From contig NZ_VOLO01000002.1 in NCBI RefSeq assembly GCF_007954365.1, positions 657,265-721,264 on the forward strand: a stretch of 64,000 nucleotides of DNA, written 5' to 3'. The translations under genes were made by a program, and so were the position numbers. Below the pieces are notes generated by a model. It did not search any database. It had not been told where the DNA came from and worked only from the letters and a program-made list of their open reading frames with translations. Positions 41,830-52,316 of the stretch are shown in pieces. Each line of letters begins with the position of its first letter. Positions within the stretch are counted from its first letter, which is position 1. This stretch comes from Frigoribacterium sp. ACAM 257. GTDB taxonomy: Bacteria > Actinomycetota > Actinomycetes > Actinomycetales > Microbacteriaceae.

Positions 41830-42834
41830 CTAGCGGGCCAGGGTGTCGCGGGGGTACTCGCCGAAGCGGGCGAGGTAGGCCGCCGAGAAGCGGCCCAGGT
41901 TGCCGAAGCCCCAGCGACGGGCGACCTCGGAGACGAGCGCCTCCCGGGGAGACGCCTCGAGCAACTCCCGGTGGGCGCGGTCGAGCCGCACCTGCCGCAG
42001 GTAGCTCGTCGGCGACATGCCGAGGTGGGTGCTCATGGCCTGCTGCAGCGTGCGGGTGTGCATGCCGACGGCATTCGCCACGTCGGTCGGCGTGATGGCC
42101 TGGTCGGCGTAGGCGTGCACGTACTCGGCGGCCTCGCGGAGCCGCGCCGTGCGCGGCGTGCGGATGCTGCGCGGCACGTCGACGGCGCGCCACGGGAACA
42201 GGTCGAGCATCGCCCGCGCGAACGTGAGCTGCCCCTCGAGGCGGGCCAGCGGCGGGACGTCCTCGTCGACGACGGCGGCCGTGGCCCCCGCGACGCTCGT
42301 GCGCCAGGTCGCCAGGGCCTCGGCCGACAGCGTGGGACCGGGCTGGAAGAGGACGCGCTGCGGCGGGCCGCCGTGGCGCTCGGTGGCGACCTGCTCGAGG
42401 AAGTCGGCCGAGGCGTGCACCAGCGAGTTGCGGTGCGGCGTCAGCGTGAACGAGAACGACGCCTCGGCGGGCAGCAGGAACGGCTCGCCGCCGATGCTCG
42501 CGAACGAGCCGCCCCGGCTGGCGAGGGTGCCGCTGCCGTGCCGGAACCACGACATCACGTACTCCGTCGACCAGGGCACCTCGCCCTGGAGGTGGCCCGT
42601 GATGGTCGAGGTGCGGAGGCTCAGCCGGTCGTCGCCCGCCGAGGCGTAGCGCCAGCGGAACGGCTCGGTGCTGGTGCGGACCCGGAAGCGGCGACCGCCG
42701 TAGAGCTCCTCGAGCCGGGCGGCGGCCTCGCCGAGGTCGTCGCCGCCGTCCTCGGAGCGGCGGAACGGGGCGGGGAGGTCGGCGTCGGTGGTGGGTCGCG
42801 CCGTGGTGACGGGTCCTGTGCTCGTCGTGGTCAT
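41830..42834 (-). CDS. AraC-family transcriptional regulator
   Basis: A 334-residue regulator. The C-terminal 100 residues hold the AraC double helix-turn-helix (AITPTDVANAVGMHTRTLQQAMSTHLG, and EVARRWGFGNLGRFSAAYLARFGEYP); the N-terminal 220 residues form an AraC-binding-like-domain sensor. ATG 42834 follows GAGAGG. It stands between the two Asp23 gene sets, so it might regulate one or both, but no direct evidence is visible. Confidence 0.9.
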   Translation of the reverse strand: MTTTSTGPVTTARPTTDADLPAPFRRSEDGGDDLGEAAARLEELYGGRRFRVRTSTEPFRWRYASAGDDRLSLRTSTITGHLQGEVPWSTEYVMSWFRHGSGTLASRGGSFASIGGEPFLLPAEASFSFTLTPHRNSLVHASADFLEQVATERHGGPPQRVLFQPGPTLSAEALATWRTSVAGATAAVVDEDVPPLARLEGQLTFARAMLDLFPWRAVDVPRSIRTPRTARLREAAEYVHAYADQAITPTDVANAVGMHTRTLQQAMSTHLGMSPTSYLRQVRLDRAHRELLEASPREALVSEVARRWGFGNLGRFSAAYLARFGEYPRDTLAR

Positions 42835-43145
42835 GCGTGGTCCTCTCGGTGCTCTGCCCTGCTGCGCGCGCCTCCTGGTGAGGGGCTCGTGCACCTTCAA
42901 GACGTCCGCCGAGGCGAGAACGTCACAGATCCACAGGACATGAAGGATCTTCGGCACCCGTCAGCGCGGCGACTGGTCGAGGAGGTGCCCCAGAACAGGG
43001 GCAGAACGACCGCCCCGGGCGCGCCCCGCGGCTGCCCGGCCACTCGGTCAGCGGCCAGTGCTGGACGCCCGCGCCGCACGCGGTGGCATCCTCGGAGGCG
43101 CGACGGCCGTGACCTCGGCCGCGGGCCGAGCCGGAGGAGGACGAC
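42835..43145. other. Divergent promoter region between AraC and sigma-factor genes
   Basis: About 310 bases without a credible gene. It holds an AGGAGGCGC-family motif at 42868 and a 6-bp inverted repeat AGATCC/GGATCT (42935-42958) in an AT-richer patch that is the most likely promoter zone. Nothing else stands out. Confidence 0.5.
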
Positions 43146-43742
43146 ATCTCCGGCAAGCCGACGCCCGACGAGGTCCCCGGTCCCGAGCCCGTCGTCGACC
43201 CGCTCTCGTCCGCGACCGACGCGACCCTGGCGGTCCGCGCCCGCGACGGCGACGTGCACGCGTTCGAGGTCGTCGCCCGCCGGCACGGCCCGCTGATGCG
43301 CGTCTACGCCGGCCGACTGCTCGGCACCGACCTCGAGTCGGACGACGTCGTGCAGGACGCGTTCCTGACCGCCTGGAGGCGCCTGTCCGACCTCGAGGAC
43401 CCGTCCCGCCTGCGGCCCTGGCTGATGCGCATCGTGAGCAACAAGAGCATCGACCGGCTCCGCGTGCGCCGCGACCACGACGACATCGACGCCCACGACG
43501 CCCCGGCGTCGCGCGCCGCGGGACCGGAGCGCGTCGTCGAGTCGCGGCTGCAGCTGGACGCGATGTGGACGGCCCTCGACAAGCTGCCCCTCGACCAGCG
43601 ACGGTGTTGGCTGTTGCGGGAGACCGGCGGCTGGTCGTACGCGGAGATCGCGGAGGCCCTGCAGCTCCCCGTCTCGACCGTGCGCGGGCAGATCGCCCGG
43701 GCCCGCAAGTTCCTGCTCCACGAGATGGAGGCCTGGCGATGA
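43146..43742 (+). CDS. ECF sigma factor with probable non-AUG (ATC) start
   Basis: A 198-residue sigma-70 family factor. Region 2 is DATLAVRARDGDVHAFEVVA through DDVVQDAFLTAWRRLSDLEDPSRLRPWLMRI; region 4 is LPLDQRRCWLLRETGGWSYAEIAEALQLPVSTVRGQIARA. The first ATG/GTG/TTG in frame (GTG 43254) would cut into region 2. Upstream, AGGAGG at 43135-43140 lies exactly five bases before ATC 43146, and no other start codon occurs between the frame's stop at 43110 and 43254. I therefore annotate from the ATC. The following two genes overlap it and encode Asp23-like proteins, so it probably drives an envelope-stress response. Confidence 0.82.
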   Translation: MSGKPTPDEVPGPEPVVDPLSSATDATLAVRARDGDVHAFEVVARRHGPLMRVYAGRLLGTDLESDDVVQDAFLTAWRRLSDLEDPSRLRPWLMRIVSNKSIDRLRVRRDHDDIDAHDAPASRAAGPERVVESRLQLDAMWTALDKLPLDQRRCWLLRETGGWSYAEIAEALQLPVSTVRGQIARARKFLLHEMEAWR

Positions 43743-44374
43743 GCGACCACGACGACGACGTGCGCGTGCCGGAAGCGTCCGGCGTGCCCCAGCAGCCTGC
43801 GGACCAGGACGAGCTCGTGGACGGCCGCACGCTGGACGAGCTCGAGGACTACCTCGACCGCGGTCGCACGCCCCGCGACCCCGGCATCGAGGCGAGCGCG
43901 GAGTGCCGGCTCGCGCTGCGGGCGCTCGAGCGGGTCCGCGGCCTCTCGCTGTCGGTGCTCGAGGACGAGGCGTCGCGCCTGCCTTCGCGCGACGACACCT
44001 GGATCGCCGGGCTGATCGACTCGATCAAGGCCGAGGTCGTCGGCGGACGCGACATCCCCCTCCGGCACCCCGACCCCGGCGTGCGCCTCGGCGTGACCGA
44101 GGCCGCGGTCCGCGGGCTGCTGCGCCAGGTCGGCGACGCCGTCGACGGGGTGGTCGTCCGGTCGAGCGAGCTCGACGGCGACGTCACGGAGGCGGACGCC
44201 CCGATCGAGGTGACCCTCACGATGACCGCACAGTTCGGCGTGCCGCTGCGCGATGCTGCCGGCGCCCTGCGCGCGGCGGCGGTCTCCGCGCTCGCGCTGC
44301 ACACCGAGCTGCGGATCGCTGCCGTCCACGTCGTCGTCGACGACGTGTGGCTGGACGAAGGAGGCGCGTCGTGA
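43739..44374 (+). CDS. Asp23-like protein following the sigma factor
   Basis: A 211-residue cytosolic protein with an acidic N-terminus, a helical part (IEASAECRLALRALERVRGLS) and an Asp23-like C-terminal half (VRLGVTEAAVRGLLRQVGDAVDGV, IEVTLTMTAQFGVPLRDAAGALR). ATG overlaps the sigma-factor stop (ATGA). It may serve as the sigma factor's partner or anti-sigma protein; that is inference from position. Confidence 0.75.
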   Translation: MSDHDDDVRVPEASGVPQQPADQDELVDGRTLDELEDYLDRGRTPRDPGIEASAECRLALRALERVRGLSLSVLEDEASRLPSRDDTWIAGLIDSIKAEVVGGRDIPLRHPDPGVRLGVTEAAVRGLLRQVGDAVDGVVVRSSELDGDVTEADAPIEVTLTMTAQFGVPLRDAAGALRAAAVSALALHTELRIAAVHVVVDDVWLDEGGAS

Positions 44375-44766
44375 GCACCGAGGACCGAGCGAGCGGCCAG
44401 CACCACGGCGCCCACGACGACGGGGCCGCGGCCGAGCTGGACGACCTCTCGCTCGACCTGACCGACGCCCTGCGCGGGGTCGACGGCGTCGTCGAGGTGC
44501 TCGACGCGAGGCCGGTCGTGGTCGCCGCGATCGCCGCCGTGGCGGACGGCATCGACGGCGGCGGGCCCCGCGGCCTCGTGGACGTCGTCCGGACCGGGGG
44601 AGTGCTGACCGTCGCCGCCTCGGTCGCCACCGACGTCGGGCAGGCCACGCCGGAGACCCTGGCCCGCGTCGCCGCGGTGCTGCGCGACCGGGCCGGGCGC
44701 GGCTCGGGCGCCGAGGTGGTCGTGTCGGTGACGTCGCGCGTCATCGAGCCGGCGCTGCCTCGCTGA
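44371..44766 (+). CDS. Small acidic protein of the sigma-Asp23 operon
   Basis: A 131-residue protein with ELDDLSLDLTDALRGVDGVVEVLDARPVV and a Val/Ala-rich domain (LTVAASVATDVGQATPETLARVAAVL, VVVSVTSRVIEPALP) with the strand-helix pattern of Asp23-like domains. GTG 44371 overlaps the preceding stop (GTGA). Third gene of the operon; function unknown. Confidence 0.72.
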   Translation: MSTEDRASGQHHGAHDDGAAAELDDLSLDLTDALRGVDGVVEVLDARPVVVAAIAAVADGIDGGGPRGLVDVVRTGGVLTVAASVATDVGQATPETLARVAAVLRDRAGRGSGAEVVVSVTSRVIEPALPR

Positions 44767-44807
44767 GCCGGCCCGCGCCTCCTCAGGGGACCGTCGGAGG
44801 CGGCATG

Positions 44808-44823
44808 TATCTTGATGTCGAGA
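44808..44823. promoter_or_regulatory. Near-palindrome TCTTGATGTCGAGA upstream of icd
   Basis: TATCTTGA-TG-TCGAGAGA is an inverted repeat with one mismatch in the 6-bp core arms. It is the most AT-rich stretch of the 120-base gap before icd and overlaps the likely promoter. A binding site for a central-metabolism regulator is plausible. Confidence 0.5.
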
Positions 44824-44887
44824 GACCCCCGCCGAGTACCGTGGGGGCGACCGCACGCACGCGCGACACCAGAGGAGCACCTGCCGC

Positions 44888-47098
<2,211 letters not shown>

Positions 47099-47121
47099 CC
47101 GCGCGCGGCCGCGGCTCGCCC

Positions 47122-47203
47122 GCACATGCCGACCGTGAGGGTCCGACACGCCACGTGATGACGAACGTGAGCGGCGTGTCGACCCTCGCCGGTCGGCATT
47201 TGC
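47122..47203. repeat. TGCCGACC inverted-repeat element, copy 2
   Basis: GCACATGCCGACC at 47122-47134 and GGTCGGCATTTGC at 47191-47203 pair with one mismatch; the stem continues inward (GAGGGTC-GACACGCC against GGCGTGTC-GACCCTC) with minor gaps, giving about 30 bp of stem around a 20-base loop. Outer arms match copy 1 at 19675-19754. It lies just after icd. Confidence 0.7.
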
Positions 47204-47310
47204 GGTCCCAGGGGCTGTGTACGGTGGAGGGGATGGCGCTGCGTCGCGTCCGTCGGACGGCCGCCGGACCAGCACGCACCGCGAGCAGCGCCGCACGACG
47301 AGAGGGAACG

Positions 47311-48528
47311 ATGACGTCCGACCAGACCCGCCCGACCGACCCTGCCGAGCTGCGCGTGGGCGTGATCGGCCTCGGCTTCGCCGGCTCCACGCACCTCGAG
47401 GCGTTCTCGTCGCTGCCGGGCGCCCGCGTCGTCGCCCTCGCCGGCCAGGAGGAGGCGCGCCTGCACGAGCTCGGCAGCGCCCACGGCGTCGAGCGACTCG
47501 TCGCCGACTGGGAGGACGTCGTCGCCATGGACGACCTCGACGTCATCTCGATCGGCGTGCCCAACGCGCTGCACCACCCGATCGCGATGGCGGCCCTGCG
47601 CAGCGGCAAGCACGTCTTCTGCGAGAAGCCCCTCGCGACCACCGGCGACCTCGCCGCCGAGATGGTCCGTGCGGCGCGTGACGCCGACCGCGTGCTCGAG
47701 GTCGCGTACAACCACCGTCGCCGCGCCGACGTCGCGTTCCTCGCCGACTGGCTCGCCGACGAGCCGATCGGCGACGTGTACCACGCCCGCGCGAGCTGGA
47801 TGCGGCGGGCCGGCGTCCCCGGCATGGGCTCGTGGTTCACGAACAAGCAGGCCTCCGGCGGCGGCCCGATGATCGACCTCGGCTCGCACGTGCTCGACAT
47901 CGCCCTGCACCTGCTCGGCGAGCCCAGGGTGACGAGCGTGTCCGCCGTCGCCTACGGGGTGCTCGGCGCCGCCGGTCGCGGCGGTCGCGTCTACGGCGTC
48001 TCGTCGGCGCCGACCGGCTCGGCCTTCGACGTCGAGGACTTCTCGAGCGCCCTGCTCCGCCTCGACGACGGCGGCAGCCTCCAGCTGCAGGCGTCGTGGG
48101 CCTCGTACTCGAAGGTGCACGAGGACATCGAGGTCGAGCTGCTCGGCGCGACCGGGGGCGCCCGCCTGCACGTGGACGACTACGCGACCGACGGCACGCT
48201 CACCCTCTACTCCGACGTGCTCGGGCAGCCCGCCGAGACCCGGCCCGCCGTGCACGTGCCGGCCGGGCACCACCGCACCGTGATCGAGGGGTTCATCGCC
48301 TCGGTTCGGTCGGGCGCGTCGGCCCAGCCGGGCGGGCAGCCCGCAGGAGGCGCGGTGCCGGCGGGCGGCGAGGCCCGCTACCAGGGCCGGTACGGCGAGT
48401 ACGCGCTGCACCGCAGCCGCGTCGTCGACGCGATCTACGCCTCGGCAGAGCAGGGGCGCGAGGTCGAGGTGCCGCAGGACGACGTCGACGCGGGCGTGCG
48501 CGCCGGCTCCGAGGGAGGCGTCCGATGA
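47311..48528 (+). CDS. Gfo/Idh/MocA-family oxidoreductase
   Basis: A 405-residue NAD(P)-dependent sugar oxidoreductase. The Rossmann motif [17 protein letters not shown] is at about residues 16-32, and [12 protein letters not shown] holds the active-site EKP; the C-terminal domain has [24 protein letters not shown] 47311 follows GAGAGG. Its stop overlaps the ThuA gene start (ATGA). The pair resembles sugar/inositol-derivative catabolic units, but the substrate is unknown. Confidence 0.9.
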   Translation: MTSDQTRPTDPAELRVGVIGLGFAGSTHLEAFSSLPGARVVALAGQEEARLHELGSAHGVERLVADWEDVVAMDDLDVISIGVPNALHHPIAMAALRSGKHVFCEKPLATTGDLAAEMVRAARDADRVLEVAYNHRRRADVAFLADWLADEPIGDVYHARASWMRRAGVPGMGSWFTNKQASGGGPMIDLGSHVLDIALHLLGEPRVTSVSAVAYGVLGAAGRGGRVYGVSSAPTGSAFDVEDFSSALLRLDDGGSLQLQASWASYSKVHEDIEVELLGATGGARLHVDDYATDGTLTLYSDVLGQPAETRPAVHVPAGHHRTVIEGFIASVRSGASAQPGGQPAGGAVPAGGEARYQGRYGEYALHRSRVVDAIYASAEQGREVEVPQDDVDAGVRAGSEGGVR

Positions 48529-49280
48529 GCGACGTCACGACCGGCCGGACGCAGGTCGTCGTCTGGAACGAGAACGTCCACGAGACCCGTGGCGACGAGA
48601 CGGTCGCCCGGAACTATCCGCACGGCATCCACGGCGCCGTCGCCGACGGCCTCGTCGAGCTGCTCGGCGACGAGGTCGACGTCTCGACGGCCACCCTCGC
48701 CGATCCCGAGCACGGCCTCACGGAGGAGCGCCTCGCCGCCACCGACGTCCTGCTCTGGTGGGGGCACATCGCCCACGAGCAGGTCGCCGACGAGGTCGTA
48801 GAGCGCGTCGTGCGGCACGTGCAGGCGGGCATGGGGCTGATCGTGCTGCACAGCGGGCACTACTCGAAGCCCTTCACGCGCCTCCTCGGCACCACCTGCT
48901 CGCTGCGCTGGCGCAACGAGGCGGAGCGCGAGCTCGTCTGGACCGTGGCGCCGACGCACCCGATCGCGGAGGGCGTGCCCGACCCGCTCGTCATCCCCGA
49001 GCAGGAGACGTACGGCGAGTTCTTCGACATCCCGACGCCGGACGAGCTGATCTTCCTGTCGACGTTCACGGGCGGCGAGGTGTTCCGCTCGGGAGCGACC
49101 TGGCGGCGCGGGCTCGGCAAGCTGTTCTACTTCTCGCCCGGCGACCAGGAGTACCCGGTGTACCACCAGCCCGAGATCCGGCGGGTGCTGGCGAACGGGG
49201 TGCGCTGGGCCCGGCCGACGCAGGCGCGGCGCGACCTGACCGCGGACATGCACCCGCGCGGCTGGTTCGAGCAGCGCTGA
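48525..49280 (+). CDS. ThuA-like (trehalose utilisation) domain protein
   Basis: A 251-residue protein of the ThuA glutamine-amidotransferase-like fold: [48 protein letters not shown] and [21 protein letters not shown]. ThuA proteins act with Gfo/Idh dehydrogenases on disaccharides and related sugars; the coupled gene upstream fits this. The stop codon lies inside an 11-bp sequence repeated 15 bases later. Confidence 0.9.
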   Translation: MSDVTTGRTQVVVWNENVHETRGDETVARNYPHGIHGAVADGLVELLGDEVDVSTATLADPEHGLTEERLAATDVLLWWGHIAHEQVADEVVERVVRHVQAGMGLIVLHSGHYSKPFTRLLGTTCSLRWRNEAERELVWTVAPTHPIAEGVPDPLVIPEQETYGEFFDIPTPDELIFLSTFTGGEVFRSGATWRRGLGKLFYFSPGDQEYPVYHQPEIRRVLANGVRWARPTQARRDLTADMHPRGWFEQR

Positions 49281-49316
49281 GCCGCCCGGCGCTGAGCCGG
49301 GGCGGCCGGCTCCGGC

Positions 49317-49853
49317 TCAGTCGCGCTCGGCGAGCGACCGGCCGAGCGAGACCGTCTCGGGCTCGTCCGCGTAGTGCCCGTAGGCGGGGATCGGCGCGTA
49401 GCCGACCGACTCGTAGAGCCGGATCGCCTCGGCGTGCACCGTGTTCGTCTCGATCACCATGTCGACGACGCCGGCCTCGCGCGCGGACTGCTCGAGCCAG
49501 CCCAGCACGAGCCGGGAGAGCCCGCGCCCCCGCTGGTCGGGCCGCACGAACATGCGCTTGAGCTCGGCGCGACCGTCGGGCAGGAGGCGCCAGGCGCCCA
49601 TCGCGACCGGCGCCGGCGTCGGTGCCTCGACCGCCGTTCCGGCCGCCCTGCCGCCCTTCGTGCCGCCCGCCGTGTCGTACGCGACGGCGAACGTGCCGCG
49701 CGGCAGCACGAACTCGGAGCGGTCGATCGGGCTGTCGTCACGTCCGCCGTACAGCTCGACGTAGAGCTGCTGCAGCCCCTCGACGAGCTGCTGGACGTCA
49801 GGGTGGTCGTACGGCAGGGCGCGGATCTCGACGGCGTCGTGCGGGGTGGTCAC
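49317..49853 (-). CDS. GNAT-family N-acetyltransferase
   Basis: A 178-residue acetyltransferase with the acetyl-CoA loop RPDQRGRGLSRLVLGWLEQ and the C-terminal ETNTVHAEAIRLYESVGYAPIPAYG. The start GTG 49853 (VTTPHDAVEIRALP) is preferred; the Shine-Dalgarno is weak. Substrate unknown. Convergent with the ThuA gene. Confidence 0.88.
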   Translation of the reverse strand: MTTPHDAVEIRALPYDHPDVQQLVEGLQQLYVELYGGRDDSPIDRSEFVLPRGTFAVAYDTAGGTKGGRAAGTAVEAPTPAPVAMGAWRLLPDGRAELKRMFVRPDQRGRGLSRLVLGWLEQSAREAGVVDMVIETNTVHAEAIRLYESVGYAPIPAYGHYADEPETVSLGRSLAERD

Positions 49854-50079
49854 CCGTCCAGTCTGGCCGACCGGGCTCGGACTCGTCGGGTGAGTCCGGA
49901 CGGCCCGGCAGCGGAGAGCGAGAGTGATCCGCCGTTTCTCGTCGCACTTCACCGGTCGCACCGGCCGACGACCGACGGATCACGCGCAAATTCGAGAAGG
50001 AGGCGGGGGAGAGGGACGCAGGGGAGGAGGCCTGGAGTCCGCCTGGGCCGGACCGGAGGAGGCGCGGGAGGATGGGGAC

Positions 50080-51078
50080 GTGACCGACCCCGATGACTCG
50101 ACCCGCGCCTCCTCGACCCCTCGTCAGCGCGACGACCTGCGCGACGGGCAGCGCGACGACCTGCACGAGCGGCTGGCCGCCCTGCTCGACGGCGTCCGCG
50201 ACCTCGACGGCGGCGAGGTCGACGACAGCGTGCCGCAGCTCGCCGAGGCGGACCCGGGCTGGCTGGGCGTCGCGATCGCACGCCCCGACGGCACCGTCGT
50301 CTCGGCGGGCGACGCCCGACAGGCGTTCTCGATCCAGTCGGCGGTCAAGCCGTTCCTGTTCGCCCTGGCGCTCGCCGACACCGACGGCGCGGCCATCGAC
50401 GCCGTGGGCATCGAGCCGACCGGTGAGGCCTTCGACGCGATCAAGCTGGAGGGCGGCACGGGGCGCCCGCCGAACCCGATGGTCAACGCGGGTGCCCTGC
50501 TGACCGCCGCCCTCGTCGACGGCGGCGACGCGGACGGACGTGCCGAGCGGACCCTCCGCGGCCTCGGTGCCTTCGCGGGCCGCGAGCTCGAGGTCGACGG
50601 CGACGTGGCCGGCTCCGAGATGCTGCTCGGCGACCGGAACCACGCCCTCGCCCACCTGATGCGCTCGGAGGGCACCCTGCACGTCGGGGCCGACGACGCG
50701 GTCTCGGCCTACGCCCGGGCCTGCGCCGTGCTCGTCGACGCCGAGGCGCTCGCGGTCATGGGCGCGACGCTCGCGCTCGGCGGACGGAACCCGGTGACCG
50801 GCGAGCAGGTCGTCTCCGCGGCGATCGCCCGCGACGTCGTGTCGGTGATGGCGACGTGCGGCGTCTACGACGGCTCCGGGCGGTGGATGCGCCAGGTCGG
50901 CGTGCCCGCCAAGTCGAGCGTCTCGGGCGCGCTGGTCCTCTCGTCCCCGGGACGTCTCGGCGCCGCGTCGTACAGCCCGCCGCTCGACGAGCTCGGCACG
51001 AGTGTCCGGGGCGCCGTGCTCATGGAGCGGCTGAGCGGCGAGCTGGGCCTGCACTCGTTCGACACCGAGCGCCGCTGA
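50080..51078 (+). CDS. glsA: Glutaminase
   Basis: A 332-residue serine-dependent glutaminase of the beta-lactamase-like fold, hydrolysing glutamine to glutamate and ammonia. The nucleophile region is FSIQSAVKPF (Ser-x-x-Lys) and the substrate segments are RPPNPMVNAGAL, GVPAKSSVSG and DELGTSVRG. GTG 50080 is chosen; the Arg/Asp-rich N-terminal 30 residues are poorly conserved. The end of the gene is a 14-bp tandem repeat that also contains the stop. Confidence 0.93.
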   Translation: MTDPDDSTRASSTPRQRDDLRDGQRDDLHERLAALLDGVRDLDGGEVDDSVPQLAEADPGWLGVAIARPDGTVVSAGDARQAFSIQSAVKPFLFALALADTDGAAIDAVGIEPTGEAFDAIKLEGGTGRPPNPMVNAGALLTAALVDGGDADGRAERTLRGLGAFAGRELEVDGDVAGSEMLLGDRNHALAHLMRSEGTLHVGADDAVSAYARACAVLVDAEALAVMGATLALGGRNPVTGEQVVSAAIARDVVSVMATCGVYDGSGRWMRQVGVPAKSSVSGALVLSSPGRLGAASYSPPLDELGTSVRGAVLMERLSGELGLHSFDTERR

Positions 51079-51145
51079 CCCGGCGCCGCTGACCCGGCGC
51101 CGCTGTCCGGCCCGCGCTGTCGGGGGCCGGCGCTACCCTCGCCCC

Positions 51146-51718
51146 ATGGTCAGCGTCGCCGACAAGCCCGTGCTCGAGCTCACCGTCGAGCAGTGGCGCG
51201 CCTGGCTCGCCGCCACCGACGACGTCGTCGGCGTGCGGCTGAAGCTCCGCAAGAAGACGAGCAGCGCACCCGGCATGACCTGGTCCGAGGCGCTCGACGT
51301 CGCGCTGTGCCACGGCTGGATCGACGGGCAGGGCGCACGTCTCGACGACGACTACATGCTCACCGCGTTCCAGCCCAGGCGACGGAACAGCCCCTGGTCA
51401 CAGGTCAACCGCGAGCACGTCGCCCGTCTCGTCGAGGAGGGGCGGATGCAGCCGGCAGGGCTCGCCGAGGTGGAGCGCGCGAAGGCCGACGGCCGATGGG
51501 ACGCCGCGTACCGGCAGCGCGACGCGGTGGCCCCCGACGACCTCCAGGCCGCCCTCGACGCCGACCCGGCCGCCGCCGCGTTCTTCGCCGGACTCACGAA
51601 GACCGAGCGGTTCCGCGTGTTCTTCCGGCTCGCGTCGATCAAGACGCCCGCGGTGCGGGCGGCCCGGGTCCGCGACGTCGTGGAGAAGGCGGCACGGGGA
51701 GAGCAGCACTACCGCTGA
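51146..51718 (+). CDS. YdeI/OmpD-associated-family protein
   Basis: A 190-residue protein with VEQWRAWLAATDDVVGVRLKL, MTWSEALDVALCHGWIDGQ, PRRRNSPWSQVNREHVARL and FAGLTKTERFRVFF, all typical of the YdeI (bacteriocin-protection) family. Some members affect tolerance of antimicrobial peptides; the mechanism is unknown. Confidence 0.88.
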   Translation: MVSVADKPVLELTVEQWRAWLAATDDVVGVRLKLRKKTSSAPGMTWSEALDVALCHGWIDGQGARLDDDYMLTAFQPRRRNSPWSQVNREHVARLVEEGRMQPAGLAEVERAKADGRWDAAYRQRDAVAPDDLQAALDADPAAAAFFAGLTKTERFRVFFRLASIKTPAVRAARVRDVVEKAARGEQHYR

Positions 51719-51770
51719 CCGGGCCGTCGCCCCGGCCCTCCGGCGTCGCCGAAGGCACGTGTCCTTTGCC

Positions 51771-51838
51771 GAGGGCGGGTCATCCGGGCCGAGGGCGGGT
51801 CCGTGCCGACCCGCCCTCGGCCCGGAACACCCGCCCTC
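51771..51838. repeat. GAGGGCGGGTC hairpin repeat, copy C
   Basis: Direct units at 51771 and 51791; inverted at 51808 and 51828. The 9-base spacers (ATCCGGGCC and GGCCCGGAA) also pair, so the two 31-base arms form one nearly perfect stem around a 6-base loop. Confidence 0.9.
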
Positions 51839-51876
51839 GACGGAACTGCCTCCGGCACCTGTCTGCGCGTCCGTGC

Positions 51877-51938
51877 GGGTGTGGGTGTGGGTGTGGGTGT
51901 GGGTGTGGGTGTGGGTGTGGGTGTGGGTGTGGGTGTGA
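51877..51938. repeat. Hexanucleotide GTGGGT tandem array
   Basis: About nine perfect copies of a 6-base unit (GTGGGT / GGGTGT) in a row, starting after GTGCGG. On the plus strand it is G-rich with regular GGG runs, so it could fold as a G-quadruplex. It is non-coding and probably variable in copy number between strains. Confidence 0.92.
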
Positions 51939-51966
51939 CGCACGTTCTCGCGCTCTCGGCTCTCGT

Positions 51967-52070
51967 CTCTCCTCATTCAGGAATGCGAGTCCTGATTCCC
52001 GGAGGCTCAGGCGTCAGAGTCCTGACTGGTGCACGATTCAGGAGCCCATGACCGCGGCATCCTGAATTGC
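51967..52070. repeat. CAGGA palindromic element, copy 1
   Basis: A block of alternating TCAGGA and TCCTGA half-sites beginning CTCTCCTCATTCAGGAA and including GAGTCCTGA and GGTGCACGATTCAGGAG. The same order of half-sites recurs at 56777-56881. Confidence 0.7.
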
Positions 52071-52159
52071 GGAAGGCGTGTCTCGGTCGGTCAGACCTCC
52101 TCGCCGTCCGTCGGCGAGTCGGACCAGCTCGGCGCGCGACGTTCCCGTGCCCTCCGGCC

Positions 52160-52227
52160 GAGGGCGGGTCATCCGGGTCGAGGGCGGGTCCGCGCCGACG
52201 CGCCCTCGACCCGGATCACCCGCCCTC
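52160..52227. repeat. GAGGGCGGGTC hairpin repeat, copy D
   Basis: Direct units at 52160 and 52180; inverted at 52197 (one base changed) and 52217. The spacers ATCCGGGTC and GACCCGGAT are perfect complements, so the stem is 31 bp with a single mismatch region. It lies 320 bases after copy C in the same orientation. Confidence 0.9.
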
Positions 52228-52316
52228 GACGGAGTTCGCGGCGCGAGTTCGAGCGGCGCAACGCGTGCGGGGGTGCGGGAGTGCCGGCGCAGCGCGCACG
52301 CGGCAACGAGGAAGGC

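Larger units (their letters stand above)
51719..52316. other. 600-base gene-free, repeat-packed gap
   Basis: Between the convergent YdeI-like and sortase genes no credible gene is seen. The gap contains hairpin repeat copies C and D, a hexanucleotide tandem array and CAGGA element copy 1, listed separately. This is the densest concentration of repeats in the window. Confidence 0.75.

Noticed and set aside
43254..43742. Sigma factor starting at GTG 43254
   Set aside because: This start deletes the conserved beginning of region 2 and has no Shine-Dalgarno; the upstream ATC with AGGAGG is a better fit, though unproven.
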